64,000 bases of DNA from Actinomucor elegans (lineage: Eukaryota; Mucoromycota; Mucoromycetes; Mucorales; Mucoraceae): assembly GCA_026027325.1 (NCBI GenBank), contig JAMSLZ010000010.1:558001-622000 (forward strand), written 5' to 3'. A program made the translations under genes and the position numbers. The notes beneath the pieces are model-generated. The model saw only the letters and a list, made by a program, of their open reading frames with translations, was not told where the DNA came from and made no database searches. The stretch's first letter is position 1, and every line of letters begins with the position of its first letter. This document shows, piece by piece, positions 1 through 9,930 of the stretch.

Positions 1-1718
1 AGCCTAGATAGTTAATCAAATCATACTGCATTAGACACTGATACAGTTACTATTGTTTAATTTATTAAGCTTCTTACCAAGTCACCGTTTTGATAATCCT
101 CAGAAGTCCTTAATGGGTATTCAATGGGCTCTTGTGCTTCATTTGTTCCAGGAAAAACTATAGTCCTTTTTGATTTGGAATAAATGCCTTTGATCTTGCA
201 AATGCGGCATCCATGGTAAGAATTATGGCCAGCATGTAAACATAGCTCTGATAGTCCAGGAATATCACCAATTATGTTTAATAAGTGGGCCTTTATACGG
301 ATGGAAGAGGTTCCTGTTTCGACAATAATGCCTTCTGTTTCCAAAACGAGAAGCTCCTGGATGGTAGGATAAAGGAAACTAAAGATATCATAGGGTTTTC
401 TCGGACCAGGTATGACGGCAACGATCAGTCTGTTTTCTGGATCAAATCTATAATAGAGCATTTAATTTATCCATTAAAGTTTCAGCGCCAAGTTATTTTG
501 TTTTGTACCTTTGTTCTGGTGGTATATCATTAATAGTAAACATGATAATTGCCATACTATTATCACCTGTGTCAAAAGGATGGAATCCATCGTAATGGAA
601 CGAGAGCGAGAGGTTATAGTCTTCTTCGGCGTCACTATTTCTACTTTTAAAAGCGAATCCATCCAATATATCTCTCTCGCAGCCATCAAGCTCATCGGTT
701 GAACTATACACAGAGCTACGCGTAGCTTTATATTTCAACTTCTTCCTATTCTTTTCAGACAGCATAAAATAGGCCAACTGCTTACTAAGTGATAGTTGGT
801 AATGCTTGGCTTTAGCTTCCATGATAGTTGATGTGGACGATGTCTCTTCATAACGATGTCTCTTGCAACTTAACCTAGGGCAAGCAGTTTGACTGTCACC
901 AGGGTAATACATGTAGCACCCTTCAGGACACATGTCATATTTATCAGCTTGAAGTTGGATTATATGATTATTATTAATGCTTTCGCATTTATACGGGCTG
1001 ATGAATTTTAGATGTTCTATAAAAGAAAATAAGAATAGCAGTGAGCACACTGGTAGTAGTAAAGCAGCAAGATGGAAATAATAACTATACCACTATTCAT
1101 CTCAATTAAGTACTCATTGAAGAAGTTGAATATTTTTTCGGTCGTACTTTTTGATACATTGTTTTCTTTTAAGAGATACTTCAGTTCTAGACTTTTCCTC
1201 TCTGGAGGACTTAAAATATCCATGTACTGTTTACCATCGTCCTTGATTTTAAGCTGAATAGGATGGGTAATAGTATCTTTGAATTTGCTTAATCTAGAGT
1301 ATATTTCTTCCACTGTGGTTTTTTTTATTGCGTCTTCTTCTATAGCGCCAACTGTTCGCCAACCTTCTTGTATTACCTTAGTTTTTTCTGAATTTTCTTC
1401 TTCATTCGCTATAGAGTCGCATTCATCCAAGCTGTTCATATCTACAGAGTTACTGAAATCACAGTGGCTTGTTCGTAAAATATCAGCAGGATTGTTATTT
1501 ACAATATCAGTGCTTGATTGATGTTGCGTTTCATGGTTTAAAAGATCATCTGATACATAAGGGTTACTGGCGAAATGACCTTGCTGAGATAGTGTAAGTT
1601 TCTGCTTTACTTGACTATATATATTGAAAGCACGTCGCATTCTGCAATTGATAATATGCCTTCTTATTTCTTTTTTAGTAAAGTACTGTTGACACACTGG
1701 GCAGTTTTCACCAGGCAT
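1..1718 (-). CDS. Tnp2-family (CACTA) transposase, 3' part outside the window
   Basis: About 502 residues are visible in three exons: 1718-1091, 1016-509 and 447-78. Introns are 1017-1090 and 448-508, and a GTAAG donor at 77 points to a further exon left of the window. The start ATG at 1718 opens MPGENCPVC, a Cys/His finger. Next comes a second Cys-rich block (CPEGC..CPRLSC near 955-870). The Tnp2 core follows: a DGFHPFD motif, then IPGPRKPYDIFSFLYPTIQE and a Cys-rich ..HGCRICK block. Joining across intron 2 turns ..PPEQR directly into FDPENR, as expected for the family. No stop breaks the spliced frame, so the copy may be active. The catalytic C-terminus is not in view. Intron limits are inferred. 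Confidence 0.75.
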
Positions 1719-2331
1719 TATTCTTGTTGAAATAGGCGAAAGAGTAAAATAAAGGTAAAAGCGTTGGGACTCTGCACGTATTATATGCACAGTTTTAGAG
1801 ATGCGGTAAAAATTGAATAAAAAGCGAATAAATGAATTAAAACCGTTTTATGAGGTTTTATTGATCTAAAGTAAGTTTAGCTATCCTATCTAGCACGTAT
1901 GTCTTGTATTTAGATTTCAAAGAAAATAGTCTCTTGGTAACAATCAAAGGTCTTTTTTAATATATGTTCACTCTGCATTAATTGTCCTTTCAGCGGTGAT
2001 CCAAACTTCCCTCTTTAGATGGATGGTTAGATGAAACCCATTCCTTAATATATATATGCAGAGTGCCATATGTGCGTTTCACCACAAGAGAGATATCAAT
2101 ATTCGAGCAAGGTTTGTTTATTACGCATAATTACGTTACATTAGCTCTAATAGGTTCTGATTTTTTGTATATGATACCTAGCACTTCCTGGTAAGATTCT
2201 CCCGACACAGGCTATACCTATTAAGTTAAAGCCATTTTTAACTGCAGGGCTTATGATATAAAGATGGTTCCACTACATGCATTTCTTTTGCACTCATTTC
2301 TTTCCATAAATTTTATAAAATCATTAGAATC
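1719..2331. promoter_or_regulatory. Divergent promoter region between the two CACTA genes
   Basis: This is 613 bp between the minus-strand transposase start and the plus-strand ORF2 start. It must hold both 5' regions. A TATATATATG stretch near 2048 and a TTATAAA near 2312 are possible core elements. Nothing else is recognisable, and no coding frame of note is present. Confidence 0.45.
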
Positions 2332-3005
2332 ATGCCAGCTAACAGAAGACAAATTAGACAGACCAGCCAATCCAGTCAATCCAGCAGCAGAGAAAACGAC
2401 AGAGATCTTAACAGTCAAATAAATCTACCTCCACCTTGGATGGAAGATTTTAAACAAGATCTCGTAAACTATTTCGATGAAAAGCTTCAACCCTCTTTAA
2501 ACATAGGAAGCTCAAAAACTATCCCAGTGCCAAAGAAGCAAAGGAGAGTAAATTCTAAAGTCTATATCCAATGCTTTTTAAAAGAACACCTAAAGGAGCC
2601 AGTGCCTAATGATGAAGATATCAGCAGCCTGATGGGAATACTTGATCAAGAAGCTTTCTCTTCAGTACTAACTTTTGCGCAGCAGAACCCAGAAGCTGCA
2701 TGTAAAAGCTGGAGGCTGCTTTCTTCTCTTAATAAGCTCTCCATGATACAGTCGGCACTACAACAGTCGATAGCATCAGATGAACGGCTTGCTATCATCA
2801 ACAAGTGTGTAAGATTTTGGCCTTGCGAGTTTCTTGTGCAAGAAAAATGGACTAACAGAAGCAAATATAACAGGAAGAAAGTGTAAGTGTACATTCTATA
2901 ACTATTGCATATTGAATCAAAAGGAGAGAAAAATGAACACCCATTTGTAGGCTTCAAGCGGAAGGTGCGCAGTTAAGAAATGCAAGAAATCAAGGACTGC
3001 AGTAA
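2332..3005 (+). CDS. CACTA accessory protein (ORF2), unknown function
   Basis: Two exons are proposed: 2332-2882 and 2951-3005, with a GTAAGT donor at 2883 and a TTTGTAG acceptor at 2950. This gives about 201 residues. Without splicing the frame stops at 2886. Splicing adds a polar tail and uses the TAA at 3003. The N-terminus is Ser/Gln/Arg-rich (residues 1-25), followed by a short amphipathic segment (WMEDFKQDLVNYFDEKL) and a basic patch (VPKKQRR). A helical region fills the rest. I do not recognise a domain. Its place inside a CACTA element, divergent from the transposase, invites comparison with TnpA-like subterminal-repeat binding proteins. That role is inference from position only. Confidence 0.6.
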
Positions 3006-3066
3006 TATATCAGTAAATATAATTAGCTTAATATTATATACCCATTTTGTATCGTTTATCTTATTG

Positions 3067-3072
3067 AATAAA
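3067..3072 (+). terminator. Polyadenylation signal AATAAA of CACTA ORF2
   Basis: A perfect AATAAA lies 61 bp after the spliced stop codon at 3005, in a TTATTGAATAAAGAGTC context. Confidence 0.5.
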
Positions 3073-3177
3073 GAGTCATCATTACACATATGTTGTTTCA
3101 TTATCTATACATGGTTAATACATGCAAAAAAGGTTGAAATATAAGTGGTTGAAATCATAGGAAGGTTAACATGCTTT

Positions 3178-3400
3178 TCGAGTGAATTGCAAGTGAATTG
3201 CAAGTTAACATGTTTTTCGAGTGAATTGCAAGTGAATTGCAAGTTAACATGTTTTTCGAGTGAATTGCAAGTGAATTGCAAGTTAACATGTTTTTCGAGT
3301 GAATTGCAAGTGAATTGCGAGTTAACATGTTTTTCGAGTTAATTTAAGGTGAATTTCGGGTTAACCTGATTTTCAAGTGAATTGCAGGTGAATTGCAAGT
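3178..3400. repeat. 39-bp tandem subterminal repeat array
   Basis: Four good units (3181, 3220, 3259, 3298) and two diverged ones (3337, 3376) repeat every 39 bp. Each unit holds two direct AGTGAATTGCA 11-mers and an AGTTAACATGTTTTTCG segment. The period is a multiple of three, so the array stays open as a meaningless 65-codon frame. Position just inside the CACTA terminus suggests transposase-binding subterminal repeats. Confidence 0.85.
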
Positions 3401-3492
3401 TAACTTGAATTCACTCGAAACGGCAACGATTCTCCTGCAAACCGAGTTAACTTGAAATTCACTCGAAATTCACTCGAATTTTTCCCATAGTG
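3401..3492. repeat. CACTA terminal region with inverted subterminal motifs
   Basis: Here the array motif turns over: TTAACTTGAATTCACTCGAA and two more TTCACTCGAA copies are the reverse of the motif in 3178-3400. The element then ends ..TTTTTCCCATAGTG at 3492, the reverse complement of CACTATGGGAAAAA. Flanking DNA starts TGATGACC. Confidence 0.75.
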
Positions 3493-4798
3493 TGATGACC
3501 TACAACGATCGCGACGACAAGACAGATCGATGAAATCATTAGAATGATACCATCGTATTTTACTTCACGATCAAAAAAGATATATTTATGAGTTTTAGTG
3601 GATGTATTGTCAAGGACAAATATTTAACAACACATGTACTACAGTTGATTACTGTACATAACATGTGCTATTAAACTCCGCATTCTTGCCTTCTGGGCCT
3701 CGGCATGGAGCACTATTTATTATGTCAGTTCTCGGCAGATATCGGTTAAATATCGTAGCTGATGAACGGTCCATACTCAAAATACGCCGTTACATCTGTT
3801 AGAATATAAATCTTGTACTAATACCTGAAACGTTGGGCTCATAATTGTTAGTTGATAACTCTTCTTTAGTTAGATTGTTAGTTTTTCCAACAATGACATT
3901 GCCTGTATTACAAACTCTAGAACCGACAGCAATGCTTGTTATCTATTATAGACAAGCACAAGTATGTTTAGAAGATATTACTACATTAGGGTATCGCAAT
4001 ACATTTACAACACGAGAAAGAAGAATCAAGTGATGTATAGGCTGCTCAAATGTGGTAAACTGGTATTTTAGAATTGCAGATGTTGTCCAATTGTGTCAGA
4101 CACTTTTCTAGTTAAAACTATTTTGATAACTCCAATTATTCTATAAGCATTGGTCTACTAGTGTGATATATGGATTATAATATTAAATGTTAAAGCGTGC
4201 AAAAGCTATTTGAAGAAAAAAAAACAGGGCACTTGAAATGGTTATTATAGTAAACATTAAGAATCCAAGAAGTATTGAAGATGAGCAGGCTGAAGATATT
4301 GTATCTAAGATACATATTCTCAATACAGAACAACAAAGGTTTCAAATAGGCTAGATGCTCTAACTACAAACGATATTTTTTCACTTAAGATATATAATTG
4401 ACCTAGTTCATATTACCAACATTTATGGCAATACAATGAACTTTTTTGGTTCAATTGAACTAAACCAAATCAGACAGAATAAAGCGATAGTATGTCATTG
4501 TCAAATAAAAATGATATACACTGTATAATTAAAGCCTTGAAGTTCGAGATTTTTCTTTTGAGCATTAAATTAATACATTTTTATTCTAAAATATTTAATG
4601 CACAACACAAAATAAAAAATAATACAAAAATTGTAAATAGCAAACGTGGGTCGTCGCTAAAACAGATTTAAGCGCTTATCTATTATATAATTAAAACAAA
4701 AAACTTTTAACAAAACTTCTTCTAAAAGAGAATGAATGTACCTGAATTAAGAAACCACATTTCCAACTCCGACTAGCGAATAAAAAACAAAAATGAAA
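3493..4798. other. Non-coding stretch between the CACTA end and tRNA-Asn
   Basis: AT-rich DNA with no open frame that resembles a gene. The longest frame (3845-4033, 62 codons) shows no domain. No repeat recognised. Confidence 0.5.
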
Positions 4799-4872
4799 CG
4801 CTCCCGGGTGGGCTTGAACCACCAACCTCCTGATTAACAGTCAGACGCGCTAGCCAATTGCGCCACGGAAGC
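4799..4872 (-). tRNA. tRNA-Asn (GTT)
   Basis: Read on the minus strand from 4872, a full 74-nt cloverleaf forms. The acceptor arm GCTTCCG pairs with CGGGAGC (one G-T), with discriminator G at 4799. The anticodon stem CTGA/TCAG closes the loop CTGTTAA, giving anticodon GTT. The D arm and the GGTTCAAGC-type T arm are intact. No intron is present. T-rich DNA follows the 3' end (TTTTTG near 4792), a suitable Pol III terminator. Confidence 0.95.
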
Positions 4873-7800
4873 TGTTATGTCATTTTTTTGACTAAAAATT
4901 GAAGACATCTAATAATTTATATATCACGTGATCCTATATGCACCCTTAAATGCAGCTCAATGCTTTGATTTTTTTCCTTTCTCGTTAATTGCCATAGTCA
5001 CAAAGTTATCATGAGAAAAGATTGAAAGGCCTCATTGATCACTTTGTACTATAAAAACCAAATTTACATTACCAATTGGCGTTTGTAAAATATCTAACAG
5101 TGTTGAAAAAAAAGCGGTTCGAATATTTGTCACTAAGATATATCCTCACTATTATTGGCCAGAGGCGAACGAAGATAGTTCTCATCTTCATCATCTGGAA
5201 TTCAGGTGAAAAAATTGTTATCAACTTTAATCCCCTTTTTAGTAACCAATAACTACTGATAATTATACTATATGTCAGTAGAGTTTACAAAAAAGCAAAT
5301 CAAGCATCAGATAAAGCAAGGAACGTTATACTTTTTGTTTGGGTTGATTGAGATATGGATGATGAAGACAATTCTTGAAACTTTTGGAAATGCGAATATT
5401 TATATAAAATTAAAATTCAATTGCGCACTTTCTAATAATACTATCTATAATATCAGAAAACGGTTTTTACACTCTACAAAAGAAAAAATGATGCTCTTAT
5501 GGTGTGTCTAAAGAAATTAGTGAGAGTTATATGGAATATAAATTTATTTCTACTACTACTACTACAAAAAAAAAAAACTACAACTATTCGATCACGTTGA
5601 ATATGTGGTTTGTTTACTGATGATATAAAAGAAAGACCGAGATTTAGATACTACACGGTTTAAAATCTCTTAAATACTATGTTATTATTGAACGCTAGAC
5701 TAGATGACACCGCGTAGCATCTTTAGATACATGCACGTTTTAAAGATTGTATATTAATTATTTCATGTAACTGTCAATTGCCCTCTATGAATTTTCCATT
5801 TTTAACAGAGCTTCATTCTTCAGTCGATTCTGGATTAATTTCACATCTGATTAGTATTCTACGCTCAGAATAAGTTGTTGTATCTACTGGAATCATTGTT
5901 ATTAAGGTTAGTCTATAGCTCGTACACAAGGCAAACCAGTTCATCTGTCCAAACATTTTATTAAATAGTACGATTTGCTAATTGAAAGTAAATAGCAAGT
6001 AGTTGTCATATTCAAGCAATGATCTCTTGAGGCTGAGACGCAGTAGGCTGACTATTGGAAGCAAGGTGAAAAAGAACTGCCCCTCAACGTGACAGTTTTC
6101 GCGATATAATATAAATATAATATTAATTACTTGATATCTCGGTCATACCACAGTACAATAGGATTGAATCATGCAGTGTTCGTTAACGATATACTACCTA
6201 CGAGTGAAAATATATTTGAATTATATTTTTCTTGTTCTACTAGATATTACTAAAGTTAGCTAAATGATATCATTCCATTTTAATCATCTTTACCTTCTGT
6301 ATCATTAAGTAGCATCATAGTGTATATCTTTGTGCTTTCGGCTTTACATTTTCACACTTCTTTTATAATATGAGCGACGATTTTTAGCTTCTGAACTCTA
6401 TTGTTCGTGGCTGCATTTTTTTATCAATGCTTCAGCTTCCGCTTACCAATGATAGTTCGCCGATCCGAGGCACTGTAAGAAAGTATGAAAGCTATGCCAA
6501 GATATTTTCCAGTATAAATGATGTAAGGAAGCGGATACTTTTAATTAATCAGTTTTCTGCGAGATTTGTTCAATAGAACCCCTCTCCTCTACAACAAAAA
6601 GCAAAATTGATAGATTACAAACAGTTGCTGAGAATTTCGATCGAACTAAGTCTTCGTTGATTTGTATACTAATGCCACCCCCTTTCATTTAAATATACTA
6701 CATATATTCAGTACCTATTTAAGCTGTGTAATGAACAGTTCTTTGGCATAATTATATTTGTTATTGTCTCCTCCCTTAACAGTTTACTATAAATCTACGA
6801 AACTCTCACATTAAAGAGGATGGTTGTCTTTTAGAAGAGCATTTTCAGGTGATAGTTATAAATTTTAATGTAATTTGAACGTATGCCCCCAAGGCAGCCT
6901 AAGGTTAATGTCATGATATAACTTGGTACACACAGTCTTCAATTTAAAGAAATTATTCATCAGAAGCACATATATCTGTAATGCATTTGGCAAAGACTTT
7001 GCTTGAAAACCGCCACATCAATTTCAGGGACTATAAATAGTATAACTTCAATATACTTAGTACACGTATTCTACATTATTCTACCAGATCAATGTTTTAT
7101 CCTGGTTGTCACATACGTTACCATTGTTTTGTATTCCTCCACCAATAGTTCACCACATTTGTACTGGCCTTCCAGTTTTCTAACTTCAAATTCATCGTTT
7201 TCAATGTTATTTCAATCTTGAGCATGTTGTACGTTGATTTATGAAGATAATATGCCAAAAGAAGCTTGTTGTGAAACTTCTTACATCTGACAGATCATTT
7301 CAGGTTATTAATTAAATCCGTAATATTCAAAAGTATCTAAGAATTGCAACTTTGTTTCTTTAATGTTGATTATTTAACTAGATACATGAATAGTTAAAAG
7401 AATATAACCCAAATGTGGACTTATTATACCATCAAATTGTAAGTAAATTCAGTATTTTGACCGTATTTTTCGTGAATATATGTCATTTTCAAACTATAGC
7501 TTCTAATAAAAAAATACCCGTTATATATAAATGTATATTTGAATAGTTTCTTCGTTATCTTTATATATAAAAAGCACTGCTTCAAAATGATCATTTATCA
7601 TCAGAAAAAAATTCAAATTATTAGCAATAGAAATACCTGAAATATTTGTTAATCCATTTTATAACTATCAAGCTTATATTATCCTAAAGAAGCTATCAAT
7701 CTACATTAAGTTATATATTTATTATATATTCGCCTATGATCAATACATATCGTAGAAATTATCAAACATCAGACCTAAAGCCATCTAGTTTTTGTATTAT

Positions 7801-8325
7801 TTTCGGGTATATATACACTATACCTCGATTTTTCAATTATTTATTTAAAATTTTTGAATGTAAACACTTTGCATTCGAGGAACACTTATATTACATAATC
7901 ATTGTATATGTTAAAAATACATGTTCCATTTTTGTTGTATTTTTCTACATGTCAAAATTCAAAATATAATTAACTCTTCCCCTCAAAGATACATATTATT
8001 CGAAAATAACTCTATATTTCAAAAGAAACACAAAATTATATGTTGTTAATTTGATACTCTATTAAAATATGTATAAACCTCGTTAATACATATAGTATCT
8101 ATATGAATTTAGATATTGGTAAGTTATCGCTTTGAAGATAATTGTTCAAAGTATGGAATAGCTCTAACTTTTTTTGGTATTATTTAATCACCGTAAGCCA
8201 ATCATAATACAAAAGTATAAACGCCGAAGACCCAAGCTAGTTTTTTCTCGGTTGCTGTTTCCTTTACTCTATTCTTGTCTTTTCTTTCTTTTGTTTAGAA
8301 AAAAAAAATTCAATCGCGTCATATA
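4873..8325. other. Gene-poor AT-rich region
   Basis: 3.45 kb without a convincing gene. The frames present (for example 5272-5511, 7003-7221, 7736-7969) are short and hydrophobic or AT-driven, and none shows a domain. It contains one copy of the dispersed repeat described at 5533-5777. The last ~130 bp hold the SUMO promoter, with a CCAAT box near 8199 and pyrimidine-rich tracts up to the ATG. Confidence 0.5.
5533..5777. repeat. Dispersed non-coding repeat, copy A
   Basis: This stretch aligns with 17174-17461 in the same order. Both have GAATATAA(A/G)TT.ATTT, a TACTACAAAAAA tract, CTACAAC.ATT.GATCACG.TGAA, then TTTGTTTA. Both end with a block running from TTAAATA.TAT.TTATT to TTTTAAAGAT.GTAT and AACTGTCAA. 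Divergence is substantial, so the copies are old. No coding frame, no clear inverted ends. Confidence 0.65.
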
Positions 8326-8736
8326 ATGTCTGATCCCGTTGAGAAGGTCGAAAAGAAGGAAGCTCCTGCTGCTCCAGTTGAACATATTAACCTTAAGGTT
8401 GTTGGTAGCGTAAGTATCTCGCGTCTTTCTGATTGTGTGTTATGTTAATTAATGGAATATATATTTAAAAAGGATGCCAATGAAGTGTTTTTTAAAATCA
8501 AACGTTCTACTCAACTTAGAAAATTGATGGATGCTTATTGTGAGCGTCAAGGTAAACAGCCCGGATCCGTCCGTTTCCTTTACGATGGTACTCGTGTTTT
8601 ACCTCATGATACACCTAACGAAGTTTGTATATACTATCAGCATTTACTTCTTGTTACTAATTAGTTTACATCATAGCTTGACATGGACGATGGCGATTCA
8701 ATTGACGTTATGGTAGAGCAAATCGGTGGATGTTAA
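8326..8736 (+). CDS. smt3: SUMO (ubiquitin-like modifier)
   Basis: Three exons: 8326-8409, 8473-8622 and 8677-8736, giving 97 residues. It is the small ubiquitin-like protein that is conjugated to lysines of nuclear and other targets by the E1 (Aos1-Uba2)/Ubc9 system. The variable acidic/Lys N-terminus (MSDPVEKVEKKE) is followed by the SUMO beta-grasp fold (INLKVVGSDANEVFFKIKRS, then a YCERQG segment and VRFLYDGTR). The C-terminus is ..VMVEQIGGC, so processing by a Ulp protease would remove one Cys to expose Gly-Gly. Both introns are short (63 and 54 bp), and the second has a weak GTTTGT donor. Length and sequence match the family fully. I see no consensus SUMOylation site in the tail. Confidence 0.95.
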
Positions 8737-9117
8737 GTAAATAATAATACATTATTATTATAAAATTGGTTTTCCTTTTTTTTTATTCAAGAACTTTTTG
8801 ACAAATGTACATACTTGTATTCATATTCAATGCGTAAGCAAACACTTTAGCTGTATAAATCGACACCACTACGAATAATTGAATGTATTTGTTTATCATG
8901 TCTATGAAAAGAGAGTAAAAACACAATAAATAAATAAAAAGTTTGTTTCATACGCGTTTTACTGCGAGATTACGATAGATTCCAATCGAGATAACCCTGT
9001 TACCTACACATCTCTTTTGGTTGACTGTCTTTTTTTTTGGGGGTTTTGTTTACTGGCTTCTTGTTTCTAGTGCCTTATTTTTTTTTTAAAAAAACAAATC
9101 GAGATTCTGAAAGAACT
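8737..9117. other. Intergenic region SUMO to Nudix gene
   Basis: 381 bp. It holds overlapping AATAAA copies near 8924-8937 that fit the SUMO 3' end. The Nudix promoter follows, with a T-run/A-run switch at 9078-9094. Confidence 0.6.
9078..9107 (+). promoter_or_regulatory. T-run/A-run + CAAATCGAGATTC start-site motif
   Basis: Ten T then seven A, followed by CAAATCGAGATTC, ending 10 bp before the ATG at 9118. A closely matching block precedes the Nas6 start (25134-25165). It is probably the transcription start region of the Nudix gene. This is inferred from recurrence only. Confidence 0.4.
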
Positions 9118-9842
9118 ATGTCGTTAATTACGAGTAAGAAAGTATTGACACTTGTACTTGTCAAGAACGAAAAGGAAGGAAAGGTAGATTGATTTTACAA
9201 GCGCTGAGGAAGACCATTGATATATAAGATCAGGTTCTGTTAGGAATGAAAAAGCGTGGGTTTGGTGCAGGAAAACTCAATGGTTTGTGTCATATGGTAT
9301 GGTTTATCGGTCAGTCATTGATGATCTGTCATAGGTTTCGGTGGTAAAGTTGAAAAAGGTGAAACTATTGACGAAGGTGCACGACGTGAACTGTTGGAAG
9401 AATCTGAGCTCGAAGCTATTGATTTGAACCGTGTTGGTCTTCTCATGTTTACTTTTGATGATGATCCTGTTGGTTTAGAAACACATGTTTTTACTGTAAC
9501 AACCTATAAAGGTGAACCTACAGAGTATGCAGACCAAGATTATATATGAATGATTTTACTTATGCATAAATAGGACTGAAGAAATGCGGCCCGAATGGTA
9601 TTCTTATGATCAAATTCCTTTTGATCAAATGTGGGCTGATGACAGACATTGGTTCCCTTTTTTGTTAAAGAACAGAATGTTTACCGGTCATTTCCACTTT
9701 AATAAGGCAAGTAATCATACAATTACAAAGAGCATTGATAGTAACCCATTGCAAATAGGATGAAAAGACGATCGTCCAGCAAGATTTGCAAACAACCGAG
9801 AGCTTAATTAAAGAATTCGATATAGAAAAAATAGTCATGTGA
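9118..9842 (+). CDS. MTH1/NUDT1-like oxidised purine nucleoside triphosphatase
   Basis: Five exons: 9118-9183, 9234-9282, 9335-9524, 9574-9706 and 9759-9842, giving 173 residues. The family hydrolyses 8-oxo-dGTP and related oxidised nucleotides to monophosphates, protecting DNA from mispairing. The segment LLGMKKRGFGAGKLNGFGGK is strongly MTH1-like, and the Nudix box GKVEKGETIDEGARRELLEE follows at about residues 43-65. The usual box Gly near its end is replaced by Glu (EESEL rather than EESGL). The EMRPEW..QIPFDQMWADD segment, which forms the MTH1 base pocket, is also present. Intron 4 begins GCAAGT and is best read as a GC-AG intron, because the nearby GT would give an early stop. It lies 88 bp upstream of ssk1 on the same strand. 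Confidence 0.9.
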
Positions 9843-9930
9843 TCCCCTTGGAAACTGAGACTCAAGATGGTCCGCCATCCAAACAACTAGATATGCGGTT
9901 CTTTCTTTTCCTTTTTTTTGTATCATAATT

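Larger units (their letters stand above)
1..3492. mobile_element. CACTA (EnSpm-type) DNA transposon, left end outside the window
   Basis: The right end is seen directly. Read on the minus strand from 3492, the DNA begins CACTATGGGAAAAATTCGAG, a CACTA-type terminus. Inside it are inverted and direct copies of a TTCGAGTGAATT-like motif, resembling CACTA subterminal repeats. The element carries a Tnp2-like transposase on the minus strand and a second, divergently transcribed gene on the plus strand. The transposase runs off position 1, so the other terminus and the target duplication cannot be seen. The superfamily call rests on the terminus plus the transposase family. Confidence 0.75.

Noticed and set aside
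3145..3342. 65-codon frame with a 13-residue repeat (TCFSSELQVNCKL).
   Set aside because: It exists only because the 39-bp DNA repeat is a multiple of three without stops. It is part of the transposon end.
5272..5511. 79-codon frame with a possible HTH-like segment (ALSNNTIYNIRKR).
   Set aside because: Similarity to transposase HTH regions is too weak, and no flanking transposase motif was found.
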